NCBI GenBank assembly: GCA_001874155.1
Contig: MPDB01000001.1
Location: 186,001-250,000, forward strand
DNA: 64,000 nt
DNA from: Vibrio sp. MedPE-SWchi
GTDB taxonomy: Bacteria; Pseudomonadota; Gammaproteobacteria; Enterobacterales; Vibrionaceae
Direction: 5' to 3'
Position numbers and translations under genes: made by a program. Positions 19,549 through 29,390 of this stretch are shown here, piece after piece; within the stretch, counting starts at the first letter, position 1; each line of letters starts with the position of its first letter. The notes under the pieces were generated by a model. It was not told where the DNA came from. It did no database searches and worked only from the letters and a program-made list of their open reading frames with translations.

Positions 19549-19578
19549 ATGACGCAGCTCATTGTTGAGCTACGTCAT
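19549..19578 (-). other. Hairpin downstream of fnr without a T-run
   Basis: ATGACGCAGCTCA and TGAGCTACGTCAT form a 13-bp stem with one mismatch and loop TTGT, just after the fnr stop. There is no T-run on either side, so it could be a 3'-end stabilising stem or a partial terminator before uspE. Confidence 0.55.
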
Positions 19579-19587
19579 TGAAGTTAC

Positions 19588-20337
19588 TTATGATTCTGTC
19601 GATACACCAGCAAGTTTCATCAGTGCATCGTGATCTAAGATAGTGATGTATTTGCCTTTAACACTTAACATCTCTGACTTTTGAAAACGCCCGAGCAAAC
19701 GGCTGATTGTTTCAACAGTCAAACCTAGGTAGTTACCAATATCACCACGCGTCATCGTTAATCGGAACTCACGAGGACTAAAGCCGCGCTGAGAGAAACG
19801 TGTTGATAGGTTATATAGGAAAGCGGCTAAGCGTTCTTCTGCATTTTTCTTAGAGAGTAACAGGATCATTTCCTGATCACCTTTAATTTCATTACTCATT
19901 AAACGCATGATTTGCTGACGAAGCTTTGGCATTTTTCCAGACAGGTCATCTAGAATTTCGTAAGGTATTTCACATACCATTGCGGTTTCCAAAGCTTGTG
20001 CAAAGCTAGGGTGGCGATCTTCAGTGATAGCATCAAAGCCGACTAAGTCACCGGCTAAGTGGAATGCAGTAATCTGCTCGTCACCTTGCTCGGTAATGGT
20101 GTAGCTTTTGATTGTACCAGAGCGAATAGCGTATAAAGATTTCAGTTCATCACCAGCTTTAAAAAGCTCTTGGCTCTTTTGGATAGGCTTCTTTCGTTCG
20201 ATGATTTGATCGAGTTGATCGAGCTCAGATTCGCTTAGCGTAAATGGAATACATAGCTGGCTAATACTGCAATCTTGGCAGTGGATAGCACAACCACCAG
20301 ATTGAATGCGCTTTGTTGCTGGCTTTTCAGAAATCAT
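19588..20337 (-). CDS. fnr: Oxygen-sensing transcription regulator Fnr
   Basis: A 249-residue Crp/Fnr-family regulator. The [4Fe-4S] ligands C20, C23, C29 and C122 are at the same positions as in E. coli Fnr, so it is expected to lose its cluster and DNA binding in oxygen. The recognition helix [15 protein letters not shown] has the E-xx-SR residues that read TTGAT-N4-ATCAA. It lies upstream of uspE and downstream of the cbb3 assembly genes on the same strand. A matching FNR box lies at its own start (20354-20367). Confidence 0.97.
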   Translation of the reverse strand: MISEKPATKRIQSGGCAIHCQDCSISQLCIPFTLSESELDQLDQIIERKKPIQKSQELFKAGDELKSLYAIRSGTIKSYTITEQGDEQITAFHLAGDLVGFDAITEDRHPSFAQALETAMVCEIPYEILDDLSGKMPKLRQQIMRLMSNEIKGDQEMILLLSKKNAEERLAAFLYNLSTRFSQRGFSPREFRLTMTRGDIGNYLGLTVETISRLLGRFQKSEMLSVKGKYITILDHDALMKLAGVSTES

Positions 20338-20353
20338 AACAACCTTTCACTAT

Positions 20354-20367
20354 TTGACATACATCAA
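20354..20367. promoter_or_regulatory. FNR box upstream of fnr (likely autoregulation)
   Basis: TTGACATACATCAA matches TTGAT-N4-ATCAA with one mismatch. It ends only 17 bp before the fnr start codon, so bound Fnr would probably block transcription, as in the negative autoregulation known in E. coli. Confidence 0.75.
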
Positions 20368-20425
20368 TATTTTATCATCGCTTAACACTAAAGGATAGCT
20401 AAATAAAACTCGTAAAATCAACTTT

Positions 20426-21094
20426 TTAAAAACTAAATGATAAGATTGTTATTGCGTCATACGCCGTATACACACCATATAATAGAATACAGCTCGCTCC
20501 AATATTACGGAACAAAGTAGATTGTTGAATGGCTTTTAGGTGAGTCGCACTGTACCCAACCAGTAACATCGCAGGAAGTGTGCCTAACCCAAAACAGAGC
20601 ATGATTAACGCGCCATTTATCGCGCTACCTGATACAGCAGCCCAGGTTAGCGTTGAGTAAACTAACCCACAAGGGAGCCAGCCCCAGACGAAACCAAAAG
20701 GAACCGCGTGGATCGGTTTTTTCAGTGGAAGAAACGATTGTCCGATAGGGGATATGTACTTCCATAAATGCTGCCCTAGCTTTTCAAAAGCAAGAAGACC
20801 AAACCACCACCGTCCAACATACAACGCGAGTATAATCATAAAAATAGCGGCGACTAATCGTAGCCATGCCAGCGCTTGATTCAATTGCGAGAATTCTACC
20901 AACGTAGACACCGCGCTGCCGATCAGTGCGCCTATAACAGAGTAGCTTAGCAATCGCCCAAGGTTGTAATAAAGTGGAATTGATTTAGATGGTTGCCCAA
21001 GGGATAAAGCTGATGCCAAGCCACCGCACATTCCCATGCAGTGGCCTGCGCCAATCAGCCCGATAAAAAATGCACCGAGCCAATCAATAGACAT
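20426..21094 (-). CDS. DsbD_2/TauE-like membrane protein of the cbb3 assembly cluster
   Basis: A 222-residue membrane protein with about six segments and the N-terminal motif GAGHCMGMCGG, whose His and Cys residues suggest metal or thiol chemistry. It is usually annotated as sulfite exporter TauE/SafE family, but its fixed place after ccoS points to copper handling or redox assembly of cbb3 oxidase; that role is inferred. Its ATG overlaps the ccoS stop by one base (TAATG). Confidence 0.85.
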   Translation of the reverse strand: MSIDWLGAFFIGLIGAGHCMGMCGGLASALSLGQPSKSIPLYYNLGRLLSYSVIGALIGSAVSTLVEFSQLNQALAWLRLVAAIFMIILALYVGRWWFGLLAFEKLGQHLWKYISPIGQSFLPLKKPIHAVPFGFVWGWLPCGLVYSTLTWAAVSGSAINGALIMLCFGLGTLPAMLLVGYSATHLKAIQQSTLFRNIGASCILLYGVYTAYDAITILSFSF

Positions 21095-21273
21095 TATTGG
21101 TTATCCTGCTTGCTGTCTTTTTCACGCTTTGGTTCGTCATCATCAAAGAGTATGTTGTGACCCTGGCGTTCCAAGTCTTCGAATTGATCACTTTTAACCG
21201 CCCACAAAAAAATGCCTATAGCGACAACCACCAACATAATTGCAATGGGTATGAGTATGTACAAACTTTCCAT
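21094..21273 (-). CDS. ccoS: cbb3 oxidase maturation protein CcoS
   Basis: A 59-residue protein starting MESLYILIPIAIMLVVVAIG, with one membrane segment and the CcoS hallmark FLWAVKSDQFEDLE followed by an acidic tail (LFDDDEP). CcoS is needed to put cofactors into cbb3 oxidase. Its start overlaps the ccoI stop by one base (TAATG) and its stop overlaps the next ATG in the same way. It is too short for many gene finders; I found it by translating the gap between the flanking genes. Confidence 0.93.
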   Translation of the reverse strand: MESLYILIPIAIMLVVVAIGIFLWAVKSDQFEDLERQGHNILFDDDEPKREKDSKQDNQ

Positions 21274-23663
21274 TAGTTAATTCGCTCTTTCGGTGACTTT
21301 TTCTCTTTAAGTAACCGCAATGAATTTGATACCACGATAATTGAACTCGCTGACATACCGAATGCAGCAACATAAGGCGCGACTAAGCCTGCTGCAGCGA
21401 GGGGTAATATCAACATGTTGTAGCCTAAAGACCAAGCTAAATTTTCACGAATGATTTTACGCGTCTTCAATGCAAGTTTGCGTGCTTCTAACAGTCGCTC
21501 TAGCTTATCACCTAGAAGAACCATATCAGAGGATGCTTTGGCAACATCGGTTCCCCCCCCCATAGCGACTGAAATATGAGCGCCCGCAAGAGTAGGAGCG
21601 TCATTGATTCCATCCCCGACCATCATAGTAATGTCGTCGTTCACTTGATTTAGATAATCGAGCTTGTCATGTGGTTTCGCAGATGCAACGACATTATCAA
21701 TGCCAATTTGTTTAGCGACAATATCGGCGTTTTCTTGCGTATCGCCAGTAAGCAGCGTCACTTTTATGCCAGCGTCTCTAAATTGCTGTATGAAAGAGGC
21801 ACTGTCTTTACGAATCGGATCACTATACGTAAAAGTAGCGATGTGTATGGCGTCTAACGATAGGTAAATACTATTAGCCGTACCAAGATTCACATTTCCA
21901 AGGACAAATTCAGCACTACCAATCTTCGCAAGTTTACCGTCATAGTAGCCTGAGATTCCTGAGCCGATAACATTCTCTACATCCTCAACGTCAATATCAG
22001 AATCATTATCAAATTGATTGAACGCTTTTGCGATTGGGTGGTTAGCGTATGACTCAAGTTTCTTCGCCAGCGCAATACTGGTATCTCGGTCAATATTTGA
22101 GACAATATCCACCTGATTAATCTCAATGTTCCCACACGTTAAGGTCCCCGTTTTATCAACAATCAGATGATTCACTTTACATAAGGTTTCAAAGACGTGG
22201 TTCTTTCTCAGTAAAATGCCAAAATTACCCATTCTAGAGGTCGCACATGTCAGTGCTGTCGGGGTTGCCAGTGAGAGTGCACAAGGGCAGGTGGCAACGA
22301 GGACTGAAAGCATGATCCAAAACGCATCGTCAGGTCGGGTGCCTTGCCAATAATACCAAGTGCTTGCAGCAACGATTAAAGACACGCCAACAAAGTAACG
22401 TGCAACAACATCTGCAACTTTAGCAATGGCAGGTTTTGAAAGCTCAGCTTCGTCTTGAAGCCTTACAATATTTGAAATAACAGAGTTTGCTTTTGATGCC
22501 GTCACTTCAAGTTCAAAGGATTCTTCGCCATTAAGCGTTCCTGCAAATACCGAGTCACCTTGTTGTCTCACTACAGGTAAAGATTCACCTGTTAACATTG
22601 ACTCGTCAATATGAACCCTTCCAGCCATGATCACGCCATCTGCCGGTATATGTTCGCCAGGAAGCACACGAATTTTATCGCCGACCTTAAGCGTCTTAAC
22701 TGGTATTTGTTCGCCATCGAGCGTTGTGGCGACTGCAGGGATAAGTTTGAGTAGATTACCACTGGCAGCAGCGGCTTTACGCCTAGCTCTCATTTCGAGA
22801 AAACGGCCAATCAATAAAAAGAAGGTAAACATCGAAATGGATTCGAAGAATACTTCACCTTGCTCGGTCACTGTCGCCACCAAGCTCGCAATGTAAGCGA
22901 AAATAAGCGCAATGGAGACAGGAACGTCCATCCCTAATGTTCTACCGCGTATGCTTCGCCATGCGTTCATATAAAATGGTAGGGCAGAGTAGACTAATAC
23001 GGGAGTGGCAAAAATTAAGCTCACCCAACGGAAATAGCTTTTAAACTCAGGCTCTAAATCACCGAATACTTCAAGATACAAAGCGACGGCGAGCATCATA
23101 ACTTGCATGGTGGCAATACCAGCGATACCTAGCCGGTAAAGGTATTGCTTCATTGCATGGTGATAAGAGGCTTCATGCTTGTCCGCTTCAAAAGGCGCCG
23201 CTTTATATCCTAAAGAATGGATATTAGACAGTAACTCACTCAACTTAACGACTGAGTCATCCCAAATAAGTGCTGCACGATTTGTTGTCGTATTAACACG
23301 TATTGATTGAACGCCTTCTACCTTGCTTAGCCGCTTCTCTATTAACCAAGCACACGCGGCACAAGACACTCCATCCACGGACAAAGTAACCTCAGAGCTA
23401 TGTTCATTTTTTCTAACAAACTCGGCTTGAACATCTTCATTATCATAATGGATGAGTGTTAAAAGTTGCTCAGGAACAAGATCTACTTTTTCTGCGGGAG
23501 CGGTTCTAAATTGGTAATACGAAATCAAGCCACTGTCGACGATAGTTTGTGCCACCGTTTCGCAACCAGGGCAGCACATGTCTCTTATCTCATCCAGTAT
23601 CTCTACTTTAAAATCCGTGTTGGCTGGTACTTCTTCACCGCAGTGATAACACGATTTGCACAT
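21273..23663 (-). CDS. ccoI: Copper-transporting P1B-type ATPase CcoI
   Basis: At 796 residues this is a full-length CcoI/FixI copper ATPase that exports copper to the periplasm for the cbb3 CuB centre. In order: an N-terminal Cys-rich region (CKSCYHCGEE and CCPGC), a heavy-metal-associated domain with CAAC, the actuator loop TGES, the membrane CPC motif (VATCPCALS), phosphorylation site DKTGTLT and hinge GDGINDAP. It forms a tight cluster with ccoH upstream and ccoS downstream. Confidence 0.96.
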   Translation of the reverse strand: MCKSCYHCGEEVPANTDFKVEILDEIRDMCCPGCETVAQTIVDSGLISYYQFRTAPAEKVDLVPEQLLTLIHYDNEDVQAEFVRKNEHSSEVTLSVDGVSCAACAWLIEKRLSKVEGVQSIRVNTTTNRAALIWDDSVVKLSELLSNIHSLGYKAAPFEADKHEASYHHAMKQYLYRLGIAGIATMQVMMLAVALYLEVFGDLEPEFKSYFRWVSLIFATPVLVYSALPFYMNAWRSIRGRTLGMDVPVSIALIFAYIASLVATVTEQGEVFFESISMFTFFLLIGRFLEMRARRKAAAASGNLLKLIPAVATTLDGEQIPVKTLKVGDKIRVLPGEHIPADGVIMAGRVHIDESMLTGESLPVVRQQGDSVFAGTLNGEESFELEVTASKANSVISNIVRLQDEAELSKPAIAKVADVVARYFVGVSLIVAASTWYYWQGTRPDDAFWIMLSVLVATCPCALSLATPTALTCATSRMGNFGILLRKNHVFETLCKVNHLIVDKTGTLTCGNIEINQVDIVSNIDRDTSIALAKKLESYANHPIAKAFNQFDNDSDIDVEDVENVIGSGISGYYDGKLAKIGSAEFVLGNVNLGTANSIYLSLDAIHIATFTYSDPIRKDSASFIQQFRDAGIKVTLLTGDTQENADIVAKQIGIDNVVASAKPHDKLDYLNQVNDDITMMVGDGINDAPTLAGAHISVAMGGGTDVAKASSDMVLLGDKLERLLEARKLALKTRKIIRENLAWSLGYNMLILPLAAAGLVAPYVAAFGMSASSIIVVSNSLRLLKEKKSPKERIN

Positions 23664-23668
23664 AATAA

Positions 23669-24148
23669 TTAGTTCGACAGTTTAATTGATTGTTCGGTAG
23701 GGAATTCGATACGGCCTTGAATTAGCCAATGTTCATCATGTGGGCTCAGTTCTAGAAACCATGGGCCTTTAATTTGGTTCTCAAGAGTAATTCTATACTG
23801 GCCTAACGCGTCTGACGTAACAAGTTTAGTGAAATCGCGATCAGGAAGTGTACGGTGAGCAAACATAGCTGTGATAGCAGGATAGTGAACCAATTCACCC
23901 TTGTCTAATTGAATAACTACAGTGTTAGCTTCTGAGCGAATTGTCGCTTTAAGCCCCAACTCTTGTGCCACGTTGACTCGTGAGATATCAACGTTTATAC
24001 CTTTCCCTTTCTTATAGTAGTCTTCAGTTACTAAGTGAACCGAATGATTGGTAAGTATGGCAACTCTAACCAACGTTAGCATAGAAACACCAACTGTGAT
24101 GAAGAGTAAGAACCAGGGCCAAAACTGCTTATACCAAGGCTGTTCCAT
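23669..24148 (-). CDS. ccoH: cbb3 oxidase assembly protein CcoH/FixH
   Basis: A 159-residue protein with one N-terminal membrane anchor (FWPWFLLFITVGVSMLTLVRVAIL) and a periplasmic domain, including the FixH motif VTEDYYKKGKGIN. FixH-family proteins help assemble cbb3 oxidase. I prefer ATG 24148 (MEQPWYKQF) to the upstream TTG. It lies 5 bp before ccoI and starts a four-gene assembly operon. Confidence 0.9.
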   Translation of the reverse strand: MEQPWYKQFWPWFLLFITVGVSMLTLVRVAILTNHSVHLVTEDYYKKGKGINVDISRVNVAQELGLKATIRSEANTVVIQLDKGELVHYPAITAMFAHRTLPDRDFTKLVTSDALGQYRITLENQIKGPWFLELSPHDEHWLIQGRIEFPTEQSIKLSN

Positions 24149-24215
24149 ATAATGACTCTCAATATACAATGAAATAATACTAATGAATTACAAATACTTA
24201 ACGTATTTACTGTAA

Positions 24216-24246
24216 AAGAAAAACAGCCCCTGATAAAGGGGCTGTT
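24216..24246 (-). terminator. Terminator of the ccoNOQP operon
   Basis: AACAGCCCC / GGGGCTGTT is a 9-bp stem with a 7-base loop, followed on the minus strand by a T-rich tract. It separates the oxidase structural genes from ccoH. Confidence 0.9.
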
Positions 24247-24262
24247 ATTGAAATGTTACTTA

Positions 24263-25246
24263 TTATTTTTGCTCTGTGTTGCTTAGCCCCCAAACGTAGG
24301 CTGAGACAAGTTGAACCTTATCTTCACCCAGTATGTCTTTCCAAGCAGGCATGACACCAGAGCGTCCATACATAACCGTTTCAGTAACGTCAGCACGTGA
24401 ACCACCGAACAACCACACTTGGTCAGTTAGATCAGGCGCACCTACAGCAGGGTTACCTTTACCATCTGTACCATGACAGGCTGCACATACGACAAATCGA
24501 GCTTTACCCGCTGCAGCTTCTCTCGCGTTAACAGAACGTCCAGAAAGGCTAAGCGTATAGGTTACGACTTCCGCAACACCATCTTCACCCAACGCATCTT
24601 TCCAGCCTGGCATTTGACCAACACGGCCGTGCATGACAGAGGTAAGAATAGCTTCTGGTTCACCACCATACAGCCAAGCGTTATCTGTTAGGTTAGGGAA
24701 GCCTTTTTGACCACGAGCGTCTGAACCGTGACACTGAGAACAGTTTTGAAGGAACAAGCGCTGACCAACTTTAACGGCTTCTTCATCACCAGCAATTGCA
24801 GGGATAGAGCGAAGTTCAGACCCGCTTTCATCATAAGCTAATCGCTTGAACGCTTCACCAAAATAGGCATCAGCGTCATCAAGTTCTTTTGCATACTGGT
24901 TAAGTTGCTTATTTTGCTGAGCGTTAGCAATAGATGCTCGAGATTCCTCAAGAGAACGTACCGTTTGATCAGAACTTGTCCAACCCAACACACCCTTAAA
25001 GTTACCCAGTCCTGGATACAGGATAAAATAGATAACGGCAAAGACTAACGTACTAACGAACAGATAAGACCACCACTTAGGCAGAGGGTTGTTGAGTTCA
25101 CGAATACCATCGTACTCATGTCCCATATCCTCACCGGATTCGATGCCAGTCTTGTCGTTGATACACCAACGAAGCAGTGCTGCGCAGCCGATCAATGTAC
25201 CAATACTGATTACAGTGACAAAAACACTCCAGAATGTACTCATCAT
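24263..25246 (-). CDS. ccoP: cbb3 oxidase dihaem cytochrome c subunit CcoP
   Basis: A 327-residue subunit with two N-terminal membrane segments (residues about 5-28 and 60-78) and two c-type haem sites, C169-C172-H173 (CSQCH) and C254-C257-H258 (CAACH). It accepts electrons and feeds CcoN through CcoO. Its ATG overlaps the ccoQ stop in an ATGA junction, and a GAAGGAG ribosome site lies upstream. Confidence 0.96.
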   Translation of the reverse strand: MMSTFWSVFVTVISIGTLIGCAALLRWCINDKTGIESGEDMGHEYDGIRELNNPLPKWWSYLFVSTLVFAVIYFILYPGLGNFKGVLGWTSSDQTVRSLEESRASIANAQQNKQLNQYAKELDDADAYFGEAFKRLAYDESGSELRSIPAIAGDEEAVKVGQRLFLQNCSQCHGSDARGQKGFPNLTDNAWLYGGEPEAILTSVMHGRVGQMPGWKDALGEDGVAEVVTYTLSLSGRSVNAREAAAGKARFVVCAACHGTDGKGNPAVGAPDLTDQVWLFGGSRADVTETVMYGRSGVMPAWKDILGEDKVQLVSAYVWGLSNTEQK

Positions 25247-25416
25247 TTAGTCACTCCTTCGTTTGTTTTTTTAGTTGGCAATTCATCATCAAATACCAGG
25301 TTTGCATCTTCATCGAAGCGAGACTTGCGGTCTTTTCCGAAAGCCCACCAAACAACACCCATGAAACAAGCAAAAACGGTAACAGTCCAAACACTTTGAA
25401 AAGTAATAATATCCAT
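25243..25416 (-). CDS. ccoQ: cbb3 oxidase small subunit CcoQ
   Basis: A 57-residue protein beginning MDIITFQSVWTVTVFACFMG, with one membrane segment, the WWAFGKDRKSRFDE motif of CcoQ and an acidic tail (LVFDDELP). CcoQ stabilises CcoP in the complex. It sits between ccoO and ccoP, overlapping ccoP by 4 bp. It is short and was found by translating the gap. Confidence 0.93.
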   Translation of the reverse strand: MDIITFQSVWTVTVFACFMGVVWWAFGKDRKSRFDEDANLVFDDELPTKKTNEGVTK

Positions 25417-25425
25417 AATTATGCC

Positions 25426-26046
25426 TTATTTCATTGCGTGGCCAAGAGATTGAAGATAAGCGATGATTGCATCCATCTCTGATTTACCTTCTACATCTTG
25501 CTTTGCGTTAGCAATCTGTTCATCAGTGTAAGGAACACCAAATTGATTGCGGAAAATTTCCAGCTTCTTCTGAGTGTGTTTACCGTCAAGAATATTGGTT
25601 TCTAACCAAGGGAAGCCAGGCATATTTGATTCAGGAACCAGTTCACGTGGATCAATAAGGTGAACACGATGCCATTCATCAGAGTAACGACCGCCAACAC
25701 GAGCCAGATCAGGACCTGTACGCTTAGAACCCCACAAGAATGGGTGTTCCCAAACGTGCTCGCCAGCCACTGAGTAGTGACCATAACGCTCTGTCTCTGA
25801 ACGGAAAGGGCGAATCATTTGGCTGTGACAAACGTTACAACCTTCACGGATATAGATGTCACGACCTTCCATTTCAAGGGCAGTGTAAGGACGCAAATTT
25901 TCTACAGGTTCATTGGTTTGCTTTTGAAACATCAAAGGGGCAATTTCAACCAATGCGCCAAAACTGATCGCTATTACAATAAGAATTGCTAAGAGACCAA
26001 CGTTTTTCTCAATCAGTTCATGCCAGTTTTTTGAATTTGAGCTCAT
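25426..26046 (-). CDS. ccoO: cbb3 oxidase monohaem cytochrome c subunit CcoO
   Basis: A 206-residue subunit with one N-terminal membrane anchor ([20 protein letters not shown]) and one c-type haem site at C70-C73-H74 in [14 protein letters not shown]. It passes electrons to the CcoN haem-copper centre. The start ATG follows ccoN by 12 bp and ccoQ follows its stop by 9 bp. Confidence 0.96.
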   Translation of the reverse strand: MSSNSKNWHELIEKNVGLLAILIVIAISFGALVEIAPLMFQKQTNEPVENLRPYTALEMEGRDIYIREGCNVCHSQMIRPFRSETERYGHYSVAGEHVWEHPFLWGSKRTGPDLARVGGRYSDEWHRVHLIDPRELVPESNMPGFPWLETNILDGKHTQKKLEIFRNQFGVPYTDEQIANAKQDVEGKSEMDAIIAYLQSLGHAMK

Positions 26047-26058
26047 TCTTAAATCTCC

Positions 26059-27486
26059 TTAAGCCGGTTGAGGGATAGCTTTAAGGCTATCTTTAGGCGC
26101 GGTGATTGTTTTGTACGAGTTGTATGCCAATAAGAACATACCAGATAGGAAGATTAATCCACCTAGGAAACGTACAAAGTAGAATGGGTAAGATGCTTCT
26201 ACAGACTCAACAAAGCTGTAAGTTAATGTTCCGTCTGAGTTAACAGCGCGCCACATTAGACCTTGCATTACACCAGAGATCCACATTGCAACAATGTAAA
26301 GGACCGTACCAATCGTTGCTAACCAGAAGTGAACGTTGATTAGTGGCACCGAGTACATGCGCTCTTGACCAAATAAACGCGGTACTAAGTGATAGATAGA
26401 ACCGATAGATACCATTGCAACCCAACCTAACGCACCAGAGTGAACGTGACCAATAGTCCAATCTGTATAGTGAGATAGAGCGTTAACCGTTTTAATTGCC
26501 ATCATTGGGCCTTCAAAGGTGGACATACCATAGAAAGACAAAGAAACAACTAAGAAACGTAGAATAGGATCATAACGTAGTTTATGCCATGCACCAGAGA
26601 GGGTCATAATACCGTTGATCATACCACCCCAAGAAGGAGCAAATAGAACCAGTGACATCACCATACCAAGTGACTGAGTCCAGTCAGGCAGTGCAGTGTA
26701 GTGTAGGTGGTGAGGACCAGCCCAGATGTACAGAGAAACCAGTGCCCAGAAGTGGACGATGGATAAACGGTAAGAATAAACTGGACGTTCCGCTTGTTTC
26801 GGCACGAAGTAGTACATCATACCTAAGAAACCTGCCGTTAGGAGGAATCCAACTGCGTTGTGACCATACCACCACTGAATCATCGCATCGATAGCACCAG
26901 AGTACAGTGAGTAAGATTTACCCAAAGAGACTGGAATCGCCATGCTGTTCACAATGTGCAACACAGCAACAGTGATGATAAAGGCACCGAAGAACCAGTT
27001 TGCTACATAGATGTGCGAGGTTGTGCGCTTTATCAATGTTCCAAAGAACACGACGGCATACGCTACCCATACAAGAGTAATAGCAATATCGATAGGCCAT
27101 TCTAGTTCTGCATATTCTTTACCCGAAGTTAAACCTAGAGGTAACGTAATTGCAGCGGAAAGAATAATTGCCTGCCATCCCCAAAAGGTGAATGGGACAA
27201 GAAGACCACCGAATAAACGAGTTTGACAAGTACGCTGTACAACATAATAAGATGTTGCAAAAAGGGCGCTGGTACCAAACGCAAAAATAACCGCATTAGT
27301 ATGCAGTGGACGTAAGCGACTGTATGTCAGCCACGGGGTATCAAAGTTCAGCTGGGGCCAAACTAGTTGAGCGGCAATCAAAACACCAACAGCCATACCG
27401 ACAATACCCCAAAGAATGGTCACAAGGGTAAATTGACGAACGACTGTATAGTTGTAGTTTTGTTCAAGCTGCTTTTCTTGGCTCAT
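26059..27486 (-). CDS. ccoN: cbb3 oxidase catalytic subunit CcoN
   Basis: A 475-residue haem-copper oxidase subunit with about twelve membrane segments and conserved haem/CuB histidines in segments such as [31 protein letters not shown] and [11 protein letters not shown]. It reduces oxygen to water at low oxygen tension and pumps protons. I use ATG 27486, which has GGAAG 8 bases upstream, instead of ATG 27492. It heads ccoNOQP; I find no clear FNR box in the leader. Confidence 0.96.
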   Translation of the reverse strand: MSQEKQLEQNYNYTVVRQFTLVTILWGIVGMAVGVLIAAQLVWPQLNFDTPWLTYSRLRPLHTNAVIFAFGTSALFATSYYVVQRTCQTRLFGGLLVPFTFWGWQAIILSAAITLPLGLTSGKEYAELEWPIDIAITLVWVAYAVVFFGTLIKRTTSHIYVANWFFGAFIITVAVLHIVNSMAIPVSLGKSYSLYSGAIDAMIQWWYGHNAVGFLLTAGFLGMMYYFVPKQAERPVYSYRLSIVHFWALVSLYIWAGPHHLHYTALPDWTQSLGMVMSLVLFAPSWGGMINGIMTLSGAWHKLRYDPILRFLVVSLSFYGMSTFEGPMMAIKTVNALSHYTDWTIGHVHSGALGWVAMVSIGSIYHLVPRLFGQERMYSVPLINVHFWLATIGTVLYIVAMWISGVMQGLMWRAVNSDGTLTYSFVESVEASYPFYFVRFLGGLIFLSGMFLLAYNSYKTITAPKDSLKAIPQPA

Positions 27487-27529
27487 TTGCATGCTTCCAT
27501 TTTTTTATTAACTACACTTTACTTCCAAC

Positions 27530-27543
27530 ACGACAAGTGTCGT
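27530..27543. promoter_or_regulatory. Perfect 14-bp palindrome in the ccoN leader
   Basis: ACGACAAGTGTCGT is ACGACA-AG-TGTCGT, about 44 bp upstream of the ccoN start codon. It does not match FNR, CRP or NtrC sites. It could be an operator for an unidentified regulator or a small leader structure. Confidence 0.4.
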
Positions 27544-27743
27544 AATGCCACCCAAATCCTTTGGAAATATAAGCCTTATTTCGGCGATTCAATTCCATTA
27601 TCAACTTTTAAAAAGTGGCACTTTCAAGGCGAAACTATACTTGAATTAACAATTTAATGACAGCTCAGTAACCTTGCAAACGGTCTGGTTTTGTGGGTTT
27701 TTTTTTAAAAATTTGAACTTAATTACGCGGAGAGGCAATATCA

Positions 27744-28115
27744 ATGGCAGCACAAGCCCTAACAAAAGGACGACTTGTTCAAATAATCATCACCTTGTCT
27801 ATTTTAATCGGGGTGTTCACTTGGCGTACATTAACGCATTCACAAGCTCAATTTGTCGACTGTAAACAGCAAACTACTTGTTCATTTATTGTGAAAAATA
27901 CGAATGTCGACGTTCTATTTACACAAGAATATATACAACTAAGCGCTAATGGTTTGAATGTTGATGTTTCAACTCATTTAGACGTTATAGATTCAAATGA
28001 TAATCAATTCACATGGAAGCGCCCAAAGTCACTCGGACAGCAACCTATATCATTAGAAGTTTCACTTGAGAATAACGATATATATCAAGTAACTATTAGT
28101 AACTTACCGCAATAG
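27744..28115 (+). CDS. Small membrane-anchored protein, unknown function
   Basis: A 123-residue protein with one N-terminal membrane segment (LVQIIITLSILIGVFTW) and an outside domain with two close cysteines (VDCKQQTTCSFIV). I recognise no named family. An AGAGG ribosome site precedes the ATG. It is divergent from ccoN, and that pairing hints at a link with the oxidase, but nothing in the sequence proves it. Confidence 0.75.
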   Translation: MAAQALTKGRLVQIIITLSILIGVFTWRTLTHSQAQFVDCKQQTTCSFIVKNTNVDVLFTQEYIQLSANGLNVDVSTHLDVIDSNDNQFTWKRPKSLGQQPISLEVSLENNDIYQVTISNLPQ

Positions 28116-28196
28116 TTGTTTTAGGCGGTCTAAACATAGTTAGGTATGCAAAATTACTGTATAACTACCATTCACTTATAACACAATGATGACGTT

Positions 28197-29381
28197 ATGC
28201 AGTTCAATACTCATGTTTCTCATAAGACATCTGCGCAAGGTGCAGTCGAAGAGCTTGTAGATGGTATTTTACGTGACAAGCTATCATCCATAATCTGCTA
28301 TTACACTGAAGAATATCCTGCTTATGAACTGCAGCAGGCTTTTGGTTTATTGCTTCCTAAGATCCCCATCATTGGCTGCTCTAGTTGCAAAGGTGTTATG
28401 ACCGAGAAAGGCGTTCACCTTGGTCCAGTTGTTGGGCTGCTAGCAATATATGACAGTGAAGACTCGGCGTACGGCACCGCATTAGTTGAGACAAACAAAC
28501 GACAAGATATTGAAAGTGCCACTATGCAAGCCTTGACTGAAGCGCTTTCAAAAGCAGACCGAATTGGAGAGGTGCCTGGATTTATTCTGCTTCATGCTAC
28601 ACCGGGGATTGAAGAGCCCTTAATCAAAGCTATTGATGACTATTTCCATACTCCTGTCCCTATAATCGGGGGCAGCGCTGCTGATGACCGAATCGAAGGG
28701 CAGTGGTCTATTTTTACCGAGGGTGGGGCAACGACCGACGGCATTGCATTACAATTATTCTACCCATCTATCAGTGTCACGGCTGGCCTTAGTGCAGGGT
28801 ATTCGCCCACTGAGTTCGTGGGAACGGTTACCCAATCAAAAAATCGAGAATTGTTAGAGATAGATCACCAGCCAGCCAAAGAAGTGTATTTGGAATGGAT
28901 AAGTGACCACGCCGGAATAGAGTTGCCTAATCATTTCGTGTTCGATCTGGTCACAGAGTTTCCAATAGGACGCTCAGTTGGGGAGGTCTATTCAAAGCCA
29001 TACTATAAGCTCTCTCATCCGATCAACATTACTGAAAACGACGGCTTGCTTCTATTTACCGATATTAATGCAGGTGATGAAATAACCTTGATGTCGGGTG
29101 CAAAAAAACAGCTAATCACCAGGGCTTCTCGCATAATCAATGAGACCAAACATCAAATTCAATTTGACGACGACATGATAGGCGCTATGTGTATCATTTG
29201 CGCAGGTGCTATGCTCTATCTAAAGCAAGATATCCATAAAGTGTATAAAAACATTCTAGAAGAATTGAACCATAAGCCCTTTATTTGTCCTTTTACCTAT
29301 GGTGAGCAAGGAAGGTTCATCGATGGAAAGAATGCTCACGGGAATTTAATGATCTCGTCAGCTGTATTTCATACTAATTAA
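28197..29381 (+). CDS. vpsV: FIST-domain sensor, NosP/VpsV type
   Basis: A 394-residue soluble protein with FIST_N (about residues 25-220; GCSSCKGVMTEKGVHLGPVVGL) and FIST_C domains. FIST proteins next to histidine kinases include NosP, a haem protein that binds nitric oxide and changes kinase activity. In V. cholerae the same pair, VpsV and VpsS, lies beside the cco genes and acts on biofilm control. The kinase follows after 9 bp. Haem binding here is inferred from the family. Confidence 0.85.
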   Translation: MQFNTHVSHKTSAQGAVEELVDGILRDKLSSIICYYTEEYPAYELQQAFGLLLPKIPIIGCSSCKGVMTEKGVHLGPVVGLLAIYDSEDSAYGTALVETNKRQDIESATMQALTEALSKADRIGEVPGFILLHATPGIEEPLIKAIDDYFHTPVPIIGGSAADDRIEGQWSIFTEGGATTDGIALQLFYPSISVTAGLSAGYSPTEFVGTVTQSKNRELLEIDHQPAKEVYLEWISDHAGIELPNHFVFDLVTEFPIGRSVGEVYSKPYYKLSHPINITENDGLLLFTDINAGDEITLMSGAKKQLITRASRIINETKHQIQFDDDMIGAMCIICAGAMLYLKQDIHKVYKNILEELNHKPFICPFTYGEQGRFIDGKNAHGNLMISSAVFHTN

Positions 29382-29390
29382 TATAACGTA

